Origin: Micromonospora tulbaghiae
GTDB lineage: Bacteria > Actinomycetota > Actinomycetes > Mycobacteriales > Micromonosporaceae
Reading direction: 5' to 3'
Assembly: GCF_900091605.1 (NCBI RefSeq)
Contig: NZ_FMCQ01000001.1
Span: 691,860-755,859 of the forward strand
DNA length: 64,000 bases
Under the pieces are notes generated by a model that made no database searches, was not told where the DNA came from, and saw only the letters and a program-made list of their open reading frames with translations. This document shows positions 47,817-57,054 of the stretch, piece after piece (the stretch's first letter is position 1; every line of letters starts with the position of its first letter). The position numbers and the translations under genes are program-made.

Positions 47817-48877
47817 GCCCGGTCCGCCAACTGTCCGCACCCACGAACCGCCGGAGCGACCCCGGGCACGCCGGGGGCGTACGCGGTCTGCTCTGGCTGA
47901 CCTGGCGTCAGCACCGCTGGACGGTGATCGGCACGCTGGTCCTGGCCGTGGTCCTGGTGGGCTGGATGACCTATCTGTCAGCGGAGCTGACGAGCCTGTG
48001 GCACCAGTGTCACGAGACGTTCTGCGCGGAGGAGTCGCCACAGGGCCGGCGGCTCGGCGGTTCATCCAGCCTGGTCCTGACCCTGGCCGTGCTGTCGCAG
48101 GTGGTGCAGTGGATGCCGCTGCTGATCGGCGTGTTCGTCGGCGTCCCGGTGCTGACCAGGGAACACGAGCAGCGCACCCTGCTGCTGGCCTGGAGCCAGG
48201 ACGTCTCCCCGCAGCGGTGGCTCTGGACCCGGCTGGCCCTGCTCGGCCTGTTCGTGGCGGCGGTGACCTCGGCCGTCGCCGGTGTCAGCGACCACCTGGA
48301 GCGACTCCAGGCCCGGGTGGCCCCGGTGAGCCTGTTCGAGTACGGGCCGTTCCTCAACACCGCGATGCTTCCGGCCGTGATCAGCCTCTGCTGGTTCGCG
48401 GTCGGCGTCGCGCTCGGCGCCGCGATCAGGCGCACGCTCCCGGCCGTGTTCGGCGTGATCGTGGGCTTCGTCGGCCTGAACTATCTCGTCCGGTGGCGCT
48501 ACCCCACGCTGATGGAGCCGTTGACCGCGCACCGCGTCATCGGCGGGCCGGGCGTGGGCGTGCTGCGCGACAACGCCCTGGTCGTCGACGGCGGCATGAT
48601 CGACTACGGGATCGACGGGCCGTCCGGCGCGTTCGACGCCTCCGGGCGTGAGCTCAGCGGGGTCGAGCTGCAACGACTCTGCCCACCCGACAACGGCAGT
48701 GGCCGGACGCTCGCCTGCTTCGTCGAGCACAACCTTCAGCAGCACCTCCAGTACCAGCCGGGCAGCCGGATCCCCGAGTTCCACCTGATCGTCGCCGGCG
48801 GCTACCTGGGCCTGACCGCGCTGGCGCTCGTCGTCGTCTGGTGGATCGTCCGCCGTACCGACCTCAGCGCGGGCTGA
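47813..48877 (+). CDS. ABC exporter permease
   Basis: A 354-residue membrane protein with about six helices (TVIGTLVLAVVLVGWMTY, VQWMPLLIGVFVGVPVL, and later pairs). HEQRTLLLAWSQDVSPQRWLWTRL is the usual first loop of such permeases. A large extracytoplasmic loop lies between the last helices (about residues 235-315). Overlaps the ATPase gene by four bases. Confidence 0.87.
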   Translation: MSPVRQLSAPTNRRSDPGHAGGVRGLLWLTWRQHRWTVIGTLVLAVVLVGWMTYLSAELTSLWHQCHETFCAEESPQGRRLGGSSSLVLTLAVLSQVVQWMPLLIGVFVGVPVLTREHEQRTLLLAWSQDVSPQRWLWTRLALLGLFVAAVTSAVAGVSDHLERLQARVAPVSLFEYGPFLNTAMLPAVISLCWFAVGVALGAAIRRTLPAVFGVIVGFVGLNYLVRWRYPTLMEPLTAHRVIGGPGVGVLRDNALVVDGGMIDYGIDGPSGAFDASGRELSGVELQRLCPPDNGSGRTLACFVEHNLQQHLQYQPGSRIPEFHLIVAGGYLGLTALALVVVWWIVRRTDLSAG

Positions 48878-48926
48878 CTGGCGGACCGGCCTTGCCGGTG
48901 TTGTTACCGGCGAGTAGCGTTCGGGC

Positions 48927-49394
48927 ATGAGCATCGACTCTCGCCAGGTGGCGGCCGGTCTCCTCGACGCCGTGCCGTTCGCCCGCACGCTCGGGATCGA
49001 GTTCGTCGAGGTGGCGCCCGAGGCCGAGGGCGGGGTCCGGGCCGTGGTCCGGCTCCCCGACGACCCGGCGCACCACAACCACGTGGGCGGCCCGCACGCC
49101 GGGGCCATGTTCACGCTGGGGGAGACCGCCTCGGGCGCGGTTGTGCTGGCCGCGTTCGGGCAGGTGCTCGACCGGGCCGTACCCCTGGCCGTGACCGCGA
49201 CCATCCGCTACCTCAAGGTGGCGGTGGGGCCGGTGCTGGCGACGGCGCGGCTCGGCGGTGTCCCCGCAGAGGTGCTGGCCGAGCTGGACGCCGGACGGCG
49301 GCCGGAGTTCCCGGTCGAGGTGGAGGTCCGCACCGAGGACGGCACGCTCACCTCCTCGCTCACCGTGATCTGGACGCTGCGCCCGAACCGCTGA
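48927..49394 (+). CDS. Hotdog-fold thioesterase-like protein (DUF4442/PaaI type)
   Basis: A 155-residue hotdog-fold protein: NHVGGPHAGAMFTLGETASGAVV is the central helix and active-site region of the family, and VTATIRYLKVAVGPV the following strands. Acts on acyl-CoA or similar thioesters; substrate unknown. It stands alone by spacing. Confidence 0.8.
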   Translation: MSIDSRQVAAGLLDAVPFARTLGIEFVEVAPEAEGGVRAVVRLPDDPAHHNHVGGPHAGAMFTLGETASGAVVLAAFGQVLDRAVPLAVTATIRYLKVAVGPVLATARLGGVPAEVLAELDAGRRPEFPVEVEVRTEDGTLTSSLTVIWTLRPNR

Positions 49395-49441
49395 GCCCCG
49401 AATGGTGTTTGCCCGGCGCGGGCTCTGGTTAGATTCAAGCG

Positions 49442-50194
49442 ATGCTGGGCCTCCCCGCGCACGTGCGCGCTTGTCTCTTCGATCTGGACGGTGTGCTGAC
49501 GCAGACCGCCAAGGTGCACAACGCCGCCTGGGCGGAGACGTTCGACGCGTACCTGCGGCGACGGTCGGCCGAAACCGGCGAGCCGTTCCACCCGTTCGAC
49601 CCCGGACCGGACTACAACCGGTACGTGGACGGCAGACCGCGCGCCGACGGGGTGCGCACATTCCTGGCCTCGCGCGGCATCACGCTGCCCGAGGGATCGC
49701 CGGACGACCCGCCCGAGGCGGACACCGTCAACGGCCTCGGCAACCGTAAGAACGTCGTCCTGCTCCAGCAGATCGAGCAGCACGGCGTCGAGGTGTACGA
49801 GGGTTCGGTGCGCTACCTGGAGGCAGCCACCACGGCCGGGCTGCGCCGCGCGGTCGTCTCGGCCAGCGCCAACTGCGCCGCCGTGGTGCACGCCGCCGGG
49901 CTGGACCGCTGGCTGGAGGCCCGGGTGGACGGCGTGGTCGCCCGCGCGAGCGGGCTGCGCGGCAAACCGCACCCGGACACGTTCCTGGAAGGCGCCCGGC
50001 TGCTCGGCGTCGAACCGGCGCAGGCTGCCGTCTTCGAGGACGCCCTAGCCGGGGTGGCCGCCGGGCGGGCCGGCGGATTCGGGTACGTCGTCGGCGTCGA
50101 CCGGGTCGGCCAGGCCGACGAGCTGCTGGCGCACGGCGCCGACGTGGTGGTCACCGACCTCGCCGACCTTCTCACCCCGGAGGCGGCCGCGTGA
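49442..50194 (+). CDS. Beta-phosphoglucomutase (HAD family)
   Basis: A 250-residue HAD mutase: [14 protein letters not shown] carries the phosphorylated Asp and the acid/base Asp, and [14 protein letters not shown] and [15 protein letters not shown] complete the site. It turns beta-glucose 1-phosphate into glucose 6-phosphate. GTG of the GH65 phosphorylase overlaps its stop, and that enzyme makes exactly this substrate, so the assignment is well supported. Confidence 0.92.
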   Translation: MLGLPAHVRACLFDLDGVLTQTAKVHNAAWAETFDAYLRRRSAETGEPFHPFDPGPDYNRYVDGRPRADGVRTFLASRGITLPEGSPDDPPEADTVNGLGNRKNVVLLQQIEQHGVEVYEGSVRYLEAATTAGLRRAVVSASANCAAVVHAAGLDRWLEARVDGVVARASGLRGKPHPDTFLEGARLLGVEPAQAAVFEDALAGVAAGRAGGFGYVVGVDRVGQADELLAHGADVVVTDLADLLTPEAAA

Positions 50195-52566
50195 TCCGGG
50201 AACGGGCGTACCCGGTCGAGCCCTGGCACGTCCGGGAGATGCAGCTCGACATGGACGTGCTGGCCCAGTCCGAGTCGGTGTTCGCGCTGTCGAACGGCCA
50301 CATCGGGCTGCGGGGCAACCTCGACGAGGGCGAGCCGCACGGGCTGCCCGGCACCTACCTGAACTCCTTCTACGAGCTGCGCCCGCTGCCGTACGCGGAA
50401 GCCGGCTTCGGTTTCCCCGAGTCCGGGCAGACCATCGTCAACGTCACCAACGGCAAGCTGATCCGGCTGCTCGTGGACGACGAGCCGCTCGACGTGCGCT
50501 ACGGCGAACTGCTCGCCCACGAGCGGGTCCTCGACATGCGCGCCGGCACGCTCCAGCGGGACCTGCACTGGCGCTCCCCGGCCGGCCGCGAGGTCAAGGT
50601 CCGCACCACCCGGCTGGTGTCGTTCACCCAGCGCTCGGTGGCCGCCATCCACTACGAGGTGGAGCCGGTCGACGGGCCGCTGCGCCTGATCCTCCAGTCC
50701 GAGCTGGTCGCCAACGAGTCGCTGCCGCCGCAGAGCCGCGACCCCCGGGTGGCCGCCGTACTGGAGTCGCCGTTGCAGGCCGAGGAGGAACTGACCACCG
50801 ACGACGGCGGCCAGCTCATCCATCGCACCAAGGTCAGCGGGCTGCGGGTTGCCGCTGCGATGGGCCACGACGTCGACGGCCCCGAACGCACCACGATCGA
50901 GAGCGAGGGATACGAGGACTGGGTCCGCACCACCATCGGCTGCGTGCTCAAGCCCGGCCAGACGCTCCGGGTGGTCAAGTACCTCACGTACGGCTGGTCC
51001 AGCCGTCGCTCCCTCCCGGCGCTGCGCGACCAGGTCGGTGCGGCGCTCGCAGCGGCCCGGCTCGACGGCTGGGACGGCCTGCGCCGGGCCCAGCGTGAAT
51101 ACCTGGACGCGTTCTGGGACGCCGCCGACGTGCGCGTGGAAGGCGACCCGGAGGTGCAGCAGGCCGTCCGGTTCGGCCTCTTCCACGTCCTCCAGGCCGG
51201 CGCCCGCGCGGAACGGCGGCCGATCTCGGCCAAGGGCCTCACCGGCCCGGGGTACGACGGCCACGCGTTCTGGGACACCGAGATGTTCGTGCTGCCGGTG
51301 CTCACGTACACGCAGCCGGGAGCGGTACGGGACGCGTTGCAGTGGCGGTACGACACGCTGGCCCAGGCGCAGGAACGCGCCCGCACGCTGAACCTCGAAG
51401 GCGCCGCCTTCCCGTGGCGCACCATCGAAGGGCCGGAGTCGTCGGCGTACTGGCCGGCCGGGACCGCCGCGTTCCACATCGCCGCCGACGTCGCCGACGC
51501 GCTGCGCCGCTACGTGCTGGTCACCGGCGACGAGACGCTGGAACGGGAGATCGGCCTGGAACTGCTGGTCGAGACCGCCCGGCTGTGGCGCTCACTCGGC
51601 CACCACGACCGCGCCGGACGGTTCCACATCGACGGCGTGACCGGCCCGGACGAATACACAGCGGTGAAGAACGACAACGTCTACACCAACCTGATGGCCC
51701 AGCGGAACCTGCGTACCGCCGCCGACTGCGCGATGCGCTACCGGGACCAGGCGCTCGACCTCGGCGTCACCGAGGAGGAGGCCGCCGCCTGGCGGGACGC
51801 CGCGAACGACATGCACGTCCCGTACGACGCGGAGACCGAGGTGCACGAGCAGGTGGAGGGGTTCACCCGCTTCCAGGAGTGGGACTTCGAGCACACGCCG
51901 CCGGAGAAGTACCCGCTGCTCCTGCACTACCCGTACTTCGACCTCTACCGCAAGCAGGTCGTCAAGCAGGCCGACCTGGTGCTGGCCATGCACTGGCGGG
52001 GCGACGCGTTCAGCGCTGCCGAGAAGCTGCGCAACTTTGTCTACTACGAGCGGCGCACCGTCCGCGACTCGTCGCTGAGCGCCTGCACCCAGGCGGTGCT
52101 CGCGGCCGAGGTCGGCTACCTCGAACTGGCCCACCGCTACCTGCGCGAGGCCGCGCTGATGGACCTGCACGACCTCAACGAGAACACCCGCGACGGCGTG
52201 CACATGGCGTCCCTGGCCGGTGCCTGGATCGCGCTGGTGGCCGGGTTCGGCGGGCTGCGGGACCACGACGGGACGCTCTCCTTCGCGCCCCGGCTCTCCA
52301 GCCGCCTCAGCCGCCTGGAGTTCTCGCTCCAGTGGCAGGGGATGCGGTTGCGGGTCGACGTCCGGCCGCACCAGACGACGTACTCGCTGCGCAACGGCGG
52401 CCCGGACACAGTCGTGGAGCTGCGGCATCACGGCGAGCCGCTGCGGGTCACCTCCGCGCAGCCGGTCACCGTGGCGGTGCCGCCACCGGCACGCCCCAGC
52501 GGGCCGCAGCCGGAGCAGCCGCAGGGGCGCGCGCCGCTGATGCACCTGCCGGAACGCACGGACTGA
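50191..52566 (+). CDS. GH65 disaccharide phosphorylase (trehalose/kojibiose/maltose type)
   Basis: A 791-residue glycoside hydrolase family 65 enzyme. [14 protein letters not shown] near residue 35, the barrel with [11 protein letters not shown], and [15 protein letters not shown] with the general acid Glu488 are diagnostic. These enzymes split a disaccharide with phosphate and inversion, giving beta-glucose 1-phosphate. Trehalose or kojibiose is likely, maltose possible. Coupled to the mutase gene, it feeds the sugar into glycolysis. GTG 50191. Confidence 0.92.
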   Translation: MIRERAYPVEPWHVREMQLDMDVLAQSESVFALSNGHIGLRGNLDEGEPHGLPGTYLNSFYELRPLPYAEAGFGFPESGQTIVNVTNGKLIRLLVDDEPLDVRYGELLAHERVLDMRAGTLQRDLHWRSPAGREVKVRTTRLVSFTQRSVAAIHYEVEPVDGPLRLILQSELVANESLPPQSRDPRVAAVLESPLQAEEELTTDDGGQLIHRTKVSGLRVAAAMGHDVDGPERTTIESEGYEDWVRTTIGCVLKPGQTLRVVKYLTYGWSSRRSLPALRDQVGAALAAARLDGWDGLRRAQREYLDAFWDAADVRVEGDPEVQQAVRFGLFHVLQAGARAERRPISAKGLTGPGYDGHAFWDTEMFVLPVLTYTQPGAVRDALQWRYDTLAQAQERARTLNLEGAAFPWRTIEGPESSAYWPAGTAAFHIAADVADALRRYVLVTGDETLEREIGLELLVETARLWRSLGHHDRAGRFHIDGVTGPDEYTAVKNDNVYTNLMAQRNLRTAADCAMRYRDQALDLGVTEEEAAAWRDAANDMHVPYDAETEVHEQVEGFTRFQEWDFEHTPPEKYPLLLHYPYFDLYRKQVVKQADLVLAMHWRGDAFSAAEKLRNFVYYERRTVRDSSLSACTQAVLAAEVGYLELAHRYLREAALMDLHDLNENTRDGVHMASLAGAWIALVAGFGGLRDHDGTLSFAPRLSSRLSRLEFSLQWQGMRLRVDVRPHQTTYSLRNGGPDTVVELRHHGEPLRVTSAQPVTVAVPPPARPSGPQPEQPQGRAPLMHLPERTD

Positions 52567-52596
52567 GCGGCCCCGCCACGAGAGGCGGGACCGCTC
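52565..52596 (+). terminator. Hairpin terminator after GH65 gene
   Basis: GAGCGGCCCCGCC (52565-52577) and GGCGGGACCGCTC (52584-52596) form a 13-bp stem with one mismatch and a six-base loop, starting at the stop codon. Confidence 0.75.
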
Positions 52597-52608
52597 GGTA
52601 CGCGTACC

Positions 52609-52788
52609 TCAGAACTGGCGGCCGTTGGACGGACGCCCGCCGGCGTCGCGCGGCGCCGTGGCCCGCGGATCGTCGGACGTACGCGCCGTCGCGGCGCGGT
52701 CGGCCCAGTCCGGCGAGTCCTTCAGCTCCTGTTTACGGCGTTCCTGGTCGGTGAGTTCCTGTTCCCGGGACCTGTCCTGTTTCGCCAT
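52609..52788 (-). CDS. Small acidic/basic hydrophilic protein
   Basis: A 59-residue, highly charged and probably disordered protein (MAKQDRSREQELTDQERRKQELKDS). Starts at ATG 52788; 62 bp downstream of the thioredoxin gene, so perhaps in the same transcript. Unknown function. Confidence 0.6.
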   Translation of the reverse strand: MAKQDRSREQELTDQERRKQELKDSPDWADRAATARTSDDPRATAPRDAGGRPSNGRQF

Positions 52789-52849
52789 GACGATCCTCGC
52801 GATCGGTCGGGGTCCGTGGTCACCCCGCGCGTTCCCGCCCGGCAGCGGC

Positions 52850-53197
52850 TCAACCGTCCAGGTGCCGGGCGAAGCTGCGCCGCAGGTGGTCCTTCGGGCG
52901 GGAGCCGACGATCGAGCCGACCACCTCACCGCCCCGGAACACCAGCATGGTCGGCGCGGACATGATCCGGTGGGCGCGTGCGGTGGCCGGGTTCTCGTCG
53001 GTGTTGAGGGTGACGAAGCGCAGCGCGTCGCCGAACTCCTCGGCCAACTCGGCCAGGTGCTTCGACACCACCCGGCACGGCGGGCACCATTCGGCCCAGA
53101 AGTCCACCACCACCGGCCGGTCGGCGGCCAGCACGGCGGCCGCGAACGTGTCGTCGGTGACCGGGTTCAGCCGGCCGGTCCCCGTGTCCTGAGGCAT
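52850..53197 (-). CDS. Thioredoxin with WCPPC active site
   Basis: A 115-residue thioredoxin fold. The active site is W37CPPC41 instead of the usual WCGPC; a CPPC site is found in some oxidoreductases and changes the redox potential. VVVDFWAEW, FVTLNTDENP and SAPTMLVFRGG (cis-Pro) confirm the fold. The first 31 bases overlap the MerR gene upstream, so redox control by this MerR protein is likely. Confidence 0.92.
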   Translation of the reverse strand: MPQDTGTGRLNPVTDDTFAAAVLAADRPVVVDFWAEWCPPCRVVSKHLAELAEEFGDALRFVTLNTDENPATARAHRIMSAPTMLVFRGGEVVGSIVGSRPKDHLRRSFARHLDG

Positions 53198-53559
53198 GTT
53201 TCCTCCCGTTGGGCGATCGCGTGGGCGAGCTGGTCGTGCAGTCGGCGGCGGACGTCGCCGAGCCGGTCGAGGTAGTCGTCCACCTCGGCGAGCTTGCGCC
53301 GCAGCACCGCCACGGAATCGGGGCAGACGTCGCCGGAGTCGTTTCCGGCGCGCAGGCAGGCGACGAACGGACGGATGTCGTCCAGGCCGAACCCGATCGC
53401 CAGCAGGGACCGGATCTCGCGGACGACGCGCAGTTCCGCCTCGTCGTAGACCCGGTATCCGTTGGCGGACCGGTGTGGCCGGACCAGCCCGTGGGCCTCG
53501 TAGTAGCGCAGCGTGCGGGTGCTCGTACCGGCCCGCTGCGCCAGCTCCCCGATCCGCAT
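53167..53559 (-). CDS. MerR-family regulator
   Basis: A 130-residue MerR regulator: IGELAQRAGTSTRTLRYYEAHGLVRPHRSANGYRVYDEAELRVVREI is the complete winged-helix. Two cysteines (VACLRAG and VCPDSVAV) in the dimer helix region could be a redox or metal sensor. It overlaps the thioredoxin gene, which it probably controls. Start ATG 53559. Confidence 0.92.
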   Translation of the reverse strand: MRIGELAQRAGTSTRTLRYYEAHGLVRPHRSANGYRVYDEAELRVVREIRSLLAIGFGLDDIRPFVACLRAGNDSGDVCPDSVAVLRRKLAEVDDYLDRLGDVRRRLHDQLAHAIAQREETCLRTRGPAG

Positions 53560-53815
53560 CCGCCGCCCCCGTCCCTCTCTCTGCCGCTGACGCTAAACCT
53601 TGCCGCCGACGTCAACGCAACCCCGCACTTGTGCGCCCTTGCCGGGCTCCCCGCCGGCCTTCCCCGTCGATCATGAAGTTGGCGGCGTTGTGGATCTCGG
53701 AAAGTGCCGCCAACTTCATGATCGACCCGATCCTGGGCGTGGGGTGCGGGGTTGGGGTGGGCCGTCTATTTCATGATCGTCGGGGTGGGGGGTATGCGGT
53801 GGGGGAGAGCGGGGG
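53560..53815. repeat. 256-bp divergent intergenic with palindrome E and G-runs
   Basis: No gene here. A perfect 20-bp inverted repeat lies at 53667-53686 and 53706-53725 (outer end TCGATCATGAAGTTGG). A half-copy TTCATGATCG recurs at 53770-53779. From 53781 to 53816 the + strand has runs of four to six G's, a G-quadruplex motif running right into the start codon of the next gene. TTGACG on the minus strand (53615-53610) is a possible -35 for merR. Confidence 0.75.
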
Positions 53816-54478
53816 GTGAAGGGAATGCGTGAGGTTTCGGTGCCTGTGGTGGACGGCGGGCTCGTGGGGGACGTGGTGGTGCCCGCCGGGGCGCAGGGGG
53901 TGGTGCTGTTCGCTCATGGGAGCGGCAGCTCCCGGCACAGCCCGCGCAACACGGCCGTCGGGCGCGCGCTCAACGAGCGCGGGCTCGCCACGATGCTCGT
54001 CGACCTGCTGACCGCCGACGAGGAGGCCCGGGACGAGGTCACCGCCGAGCTGCGTTTCGACATCGGAATGCTGGCCGAACGCCTGGCCGGGATCGTCGAC
54101 TGGATGGGCGCCGACCCGGAGCTGGGGCGACTCCCGATCGGGCTGTTCGGCGCCAGCACCGGCGCCGCAGCCGCCCTGGTCGCCGCCGCGGCCCGGCCGG
54201 ACCGGGTGGGCGCTGTGGTCTCCCGGGGCGGCCGGCCCGACCTGGCCGGCAGCTCACTGACCGCGGTACGCGCACCGACGCTGCTGCTCGTCGGCGGCCT
54301 GGACGAGCAGGTGATCGTGCTCAACGAGCAGGCCCGGGACGCGTTGGGCGAGGTCGCGGAGCTGCGGATCGTGCCCGGCGCCACGCACCTGTTCGAGGAG
54401 CCCGGCACGCTGGAGCAGGTGGCCGACCAGGCGGGTACGTGGTTCACCACGCACCTGCGCCAGCCGCACCCCGCCTGA
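53816..54478 (+). CDS. Alpha/beta hydrolase (dienelactone-hydrolase-like)
   Basis: A 220-residue alpha/beta hydrolase: oxyanion region LFAHGSGSSRHSPRN, nucleophile elbow GAST in LFGASTGAAAAL, acid in GGLDEQV and His in GATHLFEEPGT. Substrate unknown. Start GTG 53816, or ATG 53825 three codons later. A possible G-quadruplex covers the ribosome-binding area. Confidence 0.87.
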   Translation: MKGMREVSVPVVDGGLVGDVVVPAGAQGVVLFAHGSGSSRHSPRNTAVGRALNERGLATMLVDLLTADEEARDEVTAELRFDIGMLAERLAGIVDWMGADPELGRLPIGLFGASTGAAAALVAAAARPDRVGAVVSRGGRPDLAGSSLTAVRAPTLLLVGGLDEQVIVLNEQARDALGEVAELRIVPGATHLFEEPGTLEQVADQAGTWFTTHLRQPHPA

Positions 54479-54519
54479 CCTGCGGGCCGCCTGAGCGCAC
54501 CTGGCCTGAGCGCAGGCCG

Positions 54520-55686
54520 TCAGCCTGCGGCTTCGACGGCCCGGTCCGGCCCGGAGGCGCTGCCGATCCCGGCAGCACTGTCGGTCCCCGCGGCGCGGCC
54601 GGTTTCGGCCCGGTGCCGCTGCACGGTGTCCAGCACCCGCCACAGCACCGCCGCGATCGGCACCGACACGAACGCCCCGGCAACGCCGGCGACCAGCGTG
54701 CCGGCCGTGACCACCACCAGGATGACCGCCGGGTGCAGCTGCACCTGCCGCCGCATCACGAGTGGTTCCAGCAGGTTGCCCTCGATCTGCTGCACGGCGA
54801 TCACGGCGGCCAGGGTCAGCAACGCGGTGGTCGGACCGTTCGCGGCCAGCGCGACGAGCACCGCCACCGCACCCGCCACCGTGGCGCCGATGATCGGCAC
54901 GAACCCGCCGAGGAACGTGATCAGCGCGAGCGGCAGGGCCAGCGGGACACGCAACACGACCAGGGCCAACCCGATCCCGATGGCGTCGATGGCCGCGATG
55001 ACCATCGTGCCCCGGCTGTACGCGCCGAGCGTCCGCCAGCCGGCCCGTCCCGCCTCGGCGGTCAGCTCCCGGCGCGGGCCGGTCAGCCGGCGCAGCACCC
55101 AGCGCCACATCGAGCGGCCGTCCTTGAGCAGGAAGAACAGCAGCACCAGGGCGAGCAGCACCGCGCCCGCGACCTCGGCGACCTTGCGCGCACCGGCGAC
55201 CGGGTCGGGTGCGCCACTGCTCAGGCCCTGCCGGATCTGCTCCACGAGCCGGTCGAGCTGCTGGTCGGTGACCGGCAGGCTGGACGTGACGAAGTCGCGG
55301 GTGCGCTGCAACCCCTCGTCGAGCTGCTGGCTCAGCTCGCCGAACTGGCTCGCGGTGAGGTTCCAGACCAGGACACCGGCGCCACCCAGGATGCCGAGCA
55401 GCAACAGGATGCTCAGCAGCGCGGCGAGCCCGGCCGGCACCCGCAGCCGGCGCAGGCGTACCAGCACCGGGTCGAGCAGTGCGGCGAGGAAGAGCGTGCC
55501 GGCCAGCGCCACCGCCAGCGGCGCGAGCAGTACGGCGATCTGCCCCAGCAGCCACAGCCCGGCCGTCACCACCAGCAGGCAGGCGCTCCACGTGACCGCC
55601 GTCCGTACCGGCCAGGGCAGTCCGGCCCAGGTCTGCCGCGGTCCGGCGGTCGGTGCCCGCCCGGGTATACCAGCGTCGTCGTCCAC
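54520..55686 (-). CDS. AI-2E family transporter (YdiK/PerM type)
   Basis: A 388-residue membrane protein of the AI-2E transporter family: paired helices at about residues 30-80, then an amphipathic region (ASQFGELSQQLDEGLQRTRDFV), and the conserved ALITFLGGFVPIIGATVAG and QQIEGNLLEPLVM. Despite the name, transport of autoinducer-2 is not shown for most members. GTG 55686 has AGGAGG close upstream. Confidence 0.9.
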   Translation of the reverse strand: MDDDAGIPGRAPTAGPRQTWAGLPWPVRTAVTWSACLLVVTAGLWLLGQIAVLLAPLAVALAGTLFLAALLDPVLVRLRRLRVPAGLAALLSILLLLGILGGAGVLVWNLTASQFGELSQQLDEGLQRTRDFVTSSLPVTDQQLDRLVEQIRQGLSSGAPDPVAGARKVAEVAGAVLLALVLLFFLLKDGRSMWRWVLRRLTGPRRELTAEAGRAGWRTLGAYSRGTMVIAAIDAIGIGLALVVLRVPLALPLALITFLGGFVPIIGATVAGAVAVLVALAANGPTTALLTLAAVIAVQQIEGNLLEPLVMRRQVQLHPAVILVVVTAGTLVAGVAGAFVSVPIAAVLWRVLDTVQRHRAETGRAAGTDSAAGIGSASGPDRAVEAAG

Positions 55687-55816
55687 GTCGCCCTCCTCGA
55701 TCGAGGCCGTTGGTACCCGACCGGGATCGATCCGACACCAGGGCGGTGACCGCCCAGCCGGTGTTTGTGCCCCCGGCCTCAGGGAAGGCATTCAACGTAT
55801 CGAAGGGAGATCCGAC

Positions 55817-55999
55817 GTGGGCGACTTCATGGACAAGGCCAAGGACTTCGCGGACAAGCACGACAAGCAGGTCGACCAGGGCATCGAGAAGGCCGGTGAC
55901 GCGGCCGACAAGCGCACCGGCGGCAAGTACGACAACCAGATCGACAAGGGTGTCGACACGGCGCAGCAGCGCACCGGCGAAGGCGACACCGGCCGCTGA
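55817..55999 (+). CDS. MT0933-like antitoxin-family small protein
   Basis: A 60-residue hydrophilic protein: DKAKDFADKHDKQVDQGIEKAGDAADKRTGGKYDNQIDKGVDTAQQRTG matches the MT0933-antitoxin family, which is repeated in many actinobacteria. No toxin gene is adjacent, so the antitoxin label is doubtful; it resembles a CsbD-like stress protein too. GTG 55817 follows GAAGGGAG. Confidence 0.85.
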   Translation: MGDFMDKAKDFADKHDKQVDQGIEKAGDAADKRTGGKYDNQIDKGVDTAQQRTGEGDTGR

Positions 56000-56009
56000 C
56001 CGCACCTGG

Positions 56010-56046
56010 CGATCCCGCGCCGTCCCACTGAGGGCGGCCGGGATCG
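56010..56046 (+). terminator. Hairpin terminator after MT0933-like gene
   Basis: CGATCCCG (56010-56017) and CGGGATCG (56039-56046) form the stem, with inner GCCGTCCC pairing to GGGCGGC. It begins 11 bases after the stop codon. Confidence 0.7.
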
Positions 56047-56125
56047 TCGTGTCCTGCCCGTTGGAGGCGACCGGCGTGTCCGACCTGGACAACCTTCGGC
56101 CGGATCGCCCTGCAAGGCTGACCGG

Positions 56126-57028
56126 TCACCAGCCGGGGTAGCGCGCCCCGTTCACGTTGATCCGCAGGCTGAACAGCGAATTGGAGGCGCAGATGTAGAG
56201 CTGGTTGCGCCTCGGGCCGCCGAAGGTGAAGTTTGCGACCACCTCCGGCAGGTGCAGCTTGCCGAGCAGCGTGCCGTCCGGGTCGAAGCAGTGCAGCCCG
56301 TCGTGGGCGGCCACCCAGACCCGGCCGGCGTCGTCGAGGCGTACCCCGTCGAAGGAGCCGGTGTCGCAGGTGGCGAAGACCTCGCCACCGCGCAGGGCGC
56401 CGCCCTCGCTGACAGCGAACCGGCGCAGGTGCGCCGCCCGGGTGTCGACCACGTAGAGCAGCGACTCGTCGGGACTGAACGCCAGACCGTTCGGCTGCCC
56501 GAAGTCGTCGGCGACGCGGCGAACTTCGCCGTCGTGCGGGTCGACCCGGTAGACGTGGTTGCCGCCGATCTCGCTCTCCGCCCGGTGACCCTCGTAGTCG
56601 CTGTCGATGCCGTAGCTCGGGTCGGTGAACCAGATCGAGCCGTCGGAGTGCTCGACCACATCGTTCGGGCTGTTCAGCCGCTTGCCGCGCCAGCGCTCGG
56701 CGAGGACCGTATCGGTGCCGTCGGCCTCGGTCCGGGTGACCCGTCGCCCGCCTTGCTCGCAGCTCACCAGCCGCCCCCGTCGATCGACGGTGTGCCCGTT
56801 GGCGTAGCCGGCCGGCTGGCGGAACACCCCGATCGCGCCGGTGGCCTCGTCCCAGCGCAGCAGCCTGTCGTTGGGGATGTCGCTGAAGAGCAGGTAGCGC
56901 CCGGCGGCGAACCAGGCCGGCCCCTCCAACCAGCGGCCCCCGGTCCAGAGACACTCCGTCCACTCGTCGCCGTTCACCCGGCGGAACCGCTCGTCCCGCA
57001 CCTCGAAACGCGTCCTGAACCGATCCAC
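56126..57028 (-). CDS. SMP-30/gluconolactonase-like protein
   Basis: A 300-residue six-bladed beta-propeller: WLEGPAWFAAGRYLLFSDIPNDRLLRWD, RLNSPNDVVEHSDGSIWFTDPSYG and NGLAFSPDESLLYVVDT are the SMP-30 motifs with the metal-binding Glu, Asn and Asp. It hydrolyses sugar lactones or similar. I chose GTG 57028 (VDRFRTRFEV), eight bases after GGAGG; GTG 57043 is upstream without a ribosome site. Confidence 0.87.
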   Translation of the reverse strand: MDRFRTRFEVRDERFRRVNGDEWTECLWTGGRWLEGPAWFAAGRYLLFSDIPNDRLLRWDEATGAIGVFRQPAGYANGHTVDRRGRLVSCEQGGRRVTRTEADGTDTVLAERWRGKRLNSPNDVVEHSDGSIWFTDPSYGIDSDYEGHRAESEIGGNHVYRVDPHDGEVRRVADDFGQPNGLAFSPDESLLYVVDTRAAHLRRFAVSEGGALRGGEVFATCDTGSFDGVRLDDAGRVWVAAHDGLHCFDPDGTLLGKLHLPEVVANFTFGGPRRNQLYICASNSLFSLRINVNGARYPGW

Positions 57029-57054
57029 GCCGATCGCCTCCACCCGTGACTGAT

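Noticed and set aside
55817..56000. Toxin-antitoxin pair
   Set aside because: No toxin-like gene on either side; neighbours are a permease and an SMP-30 protein.
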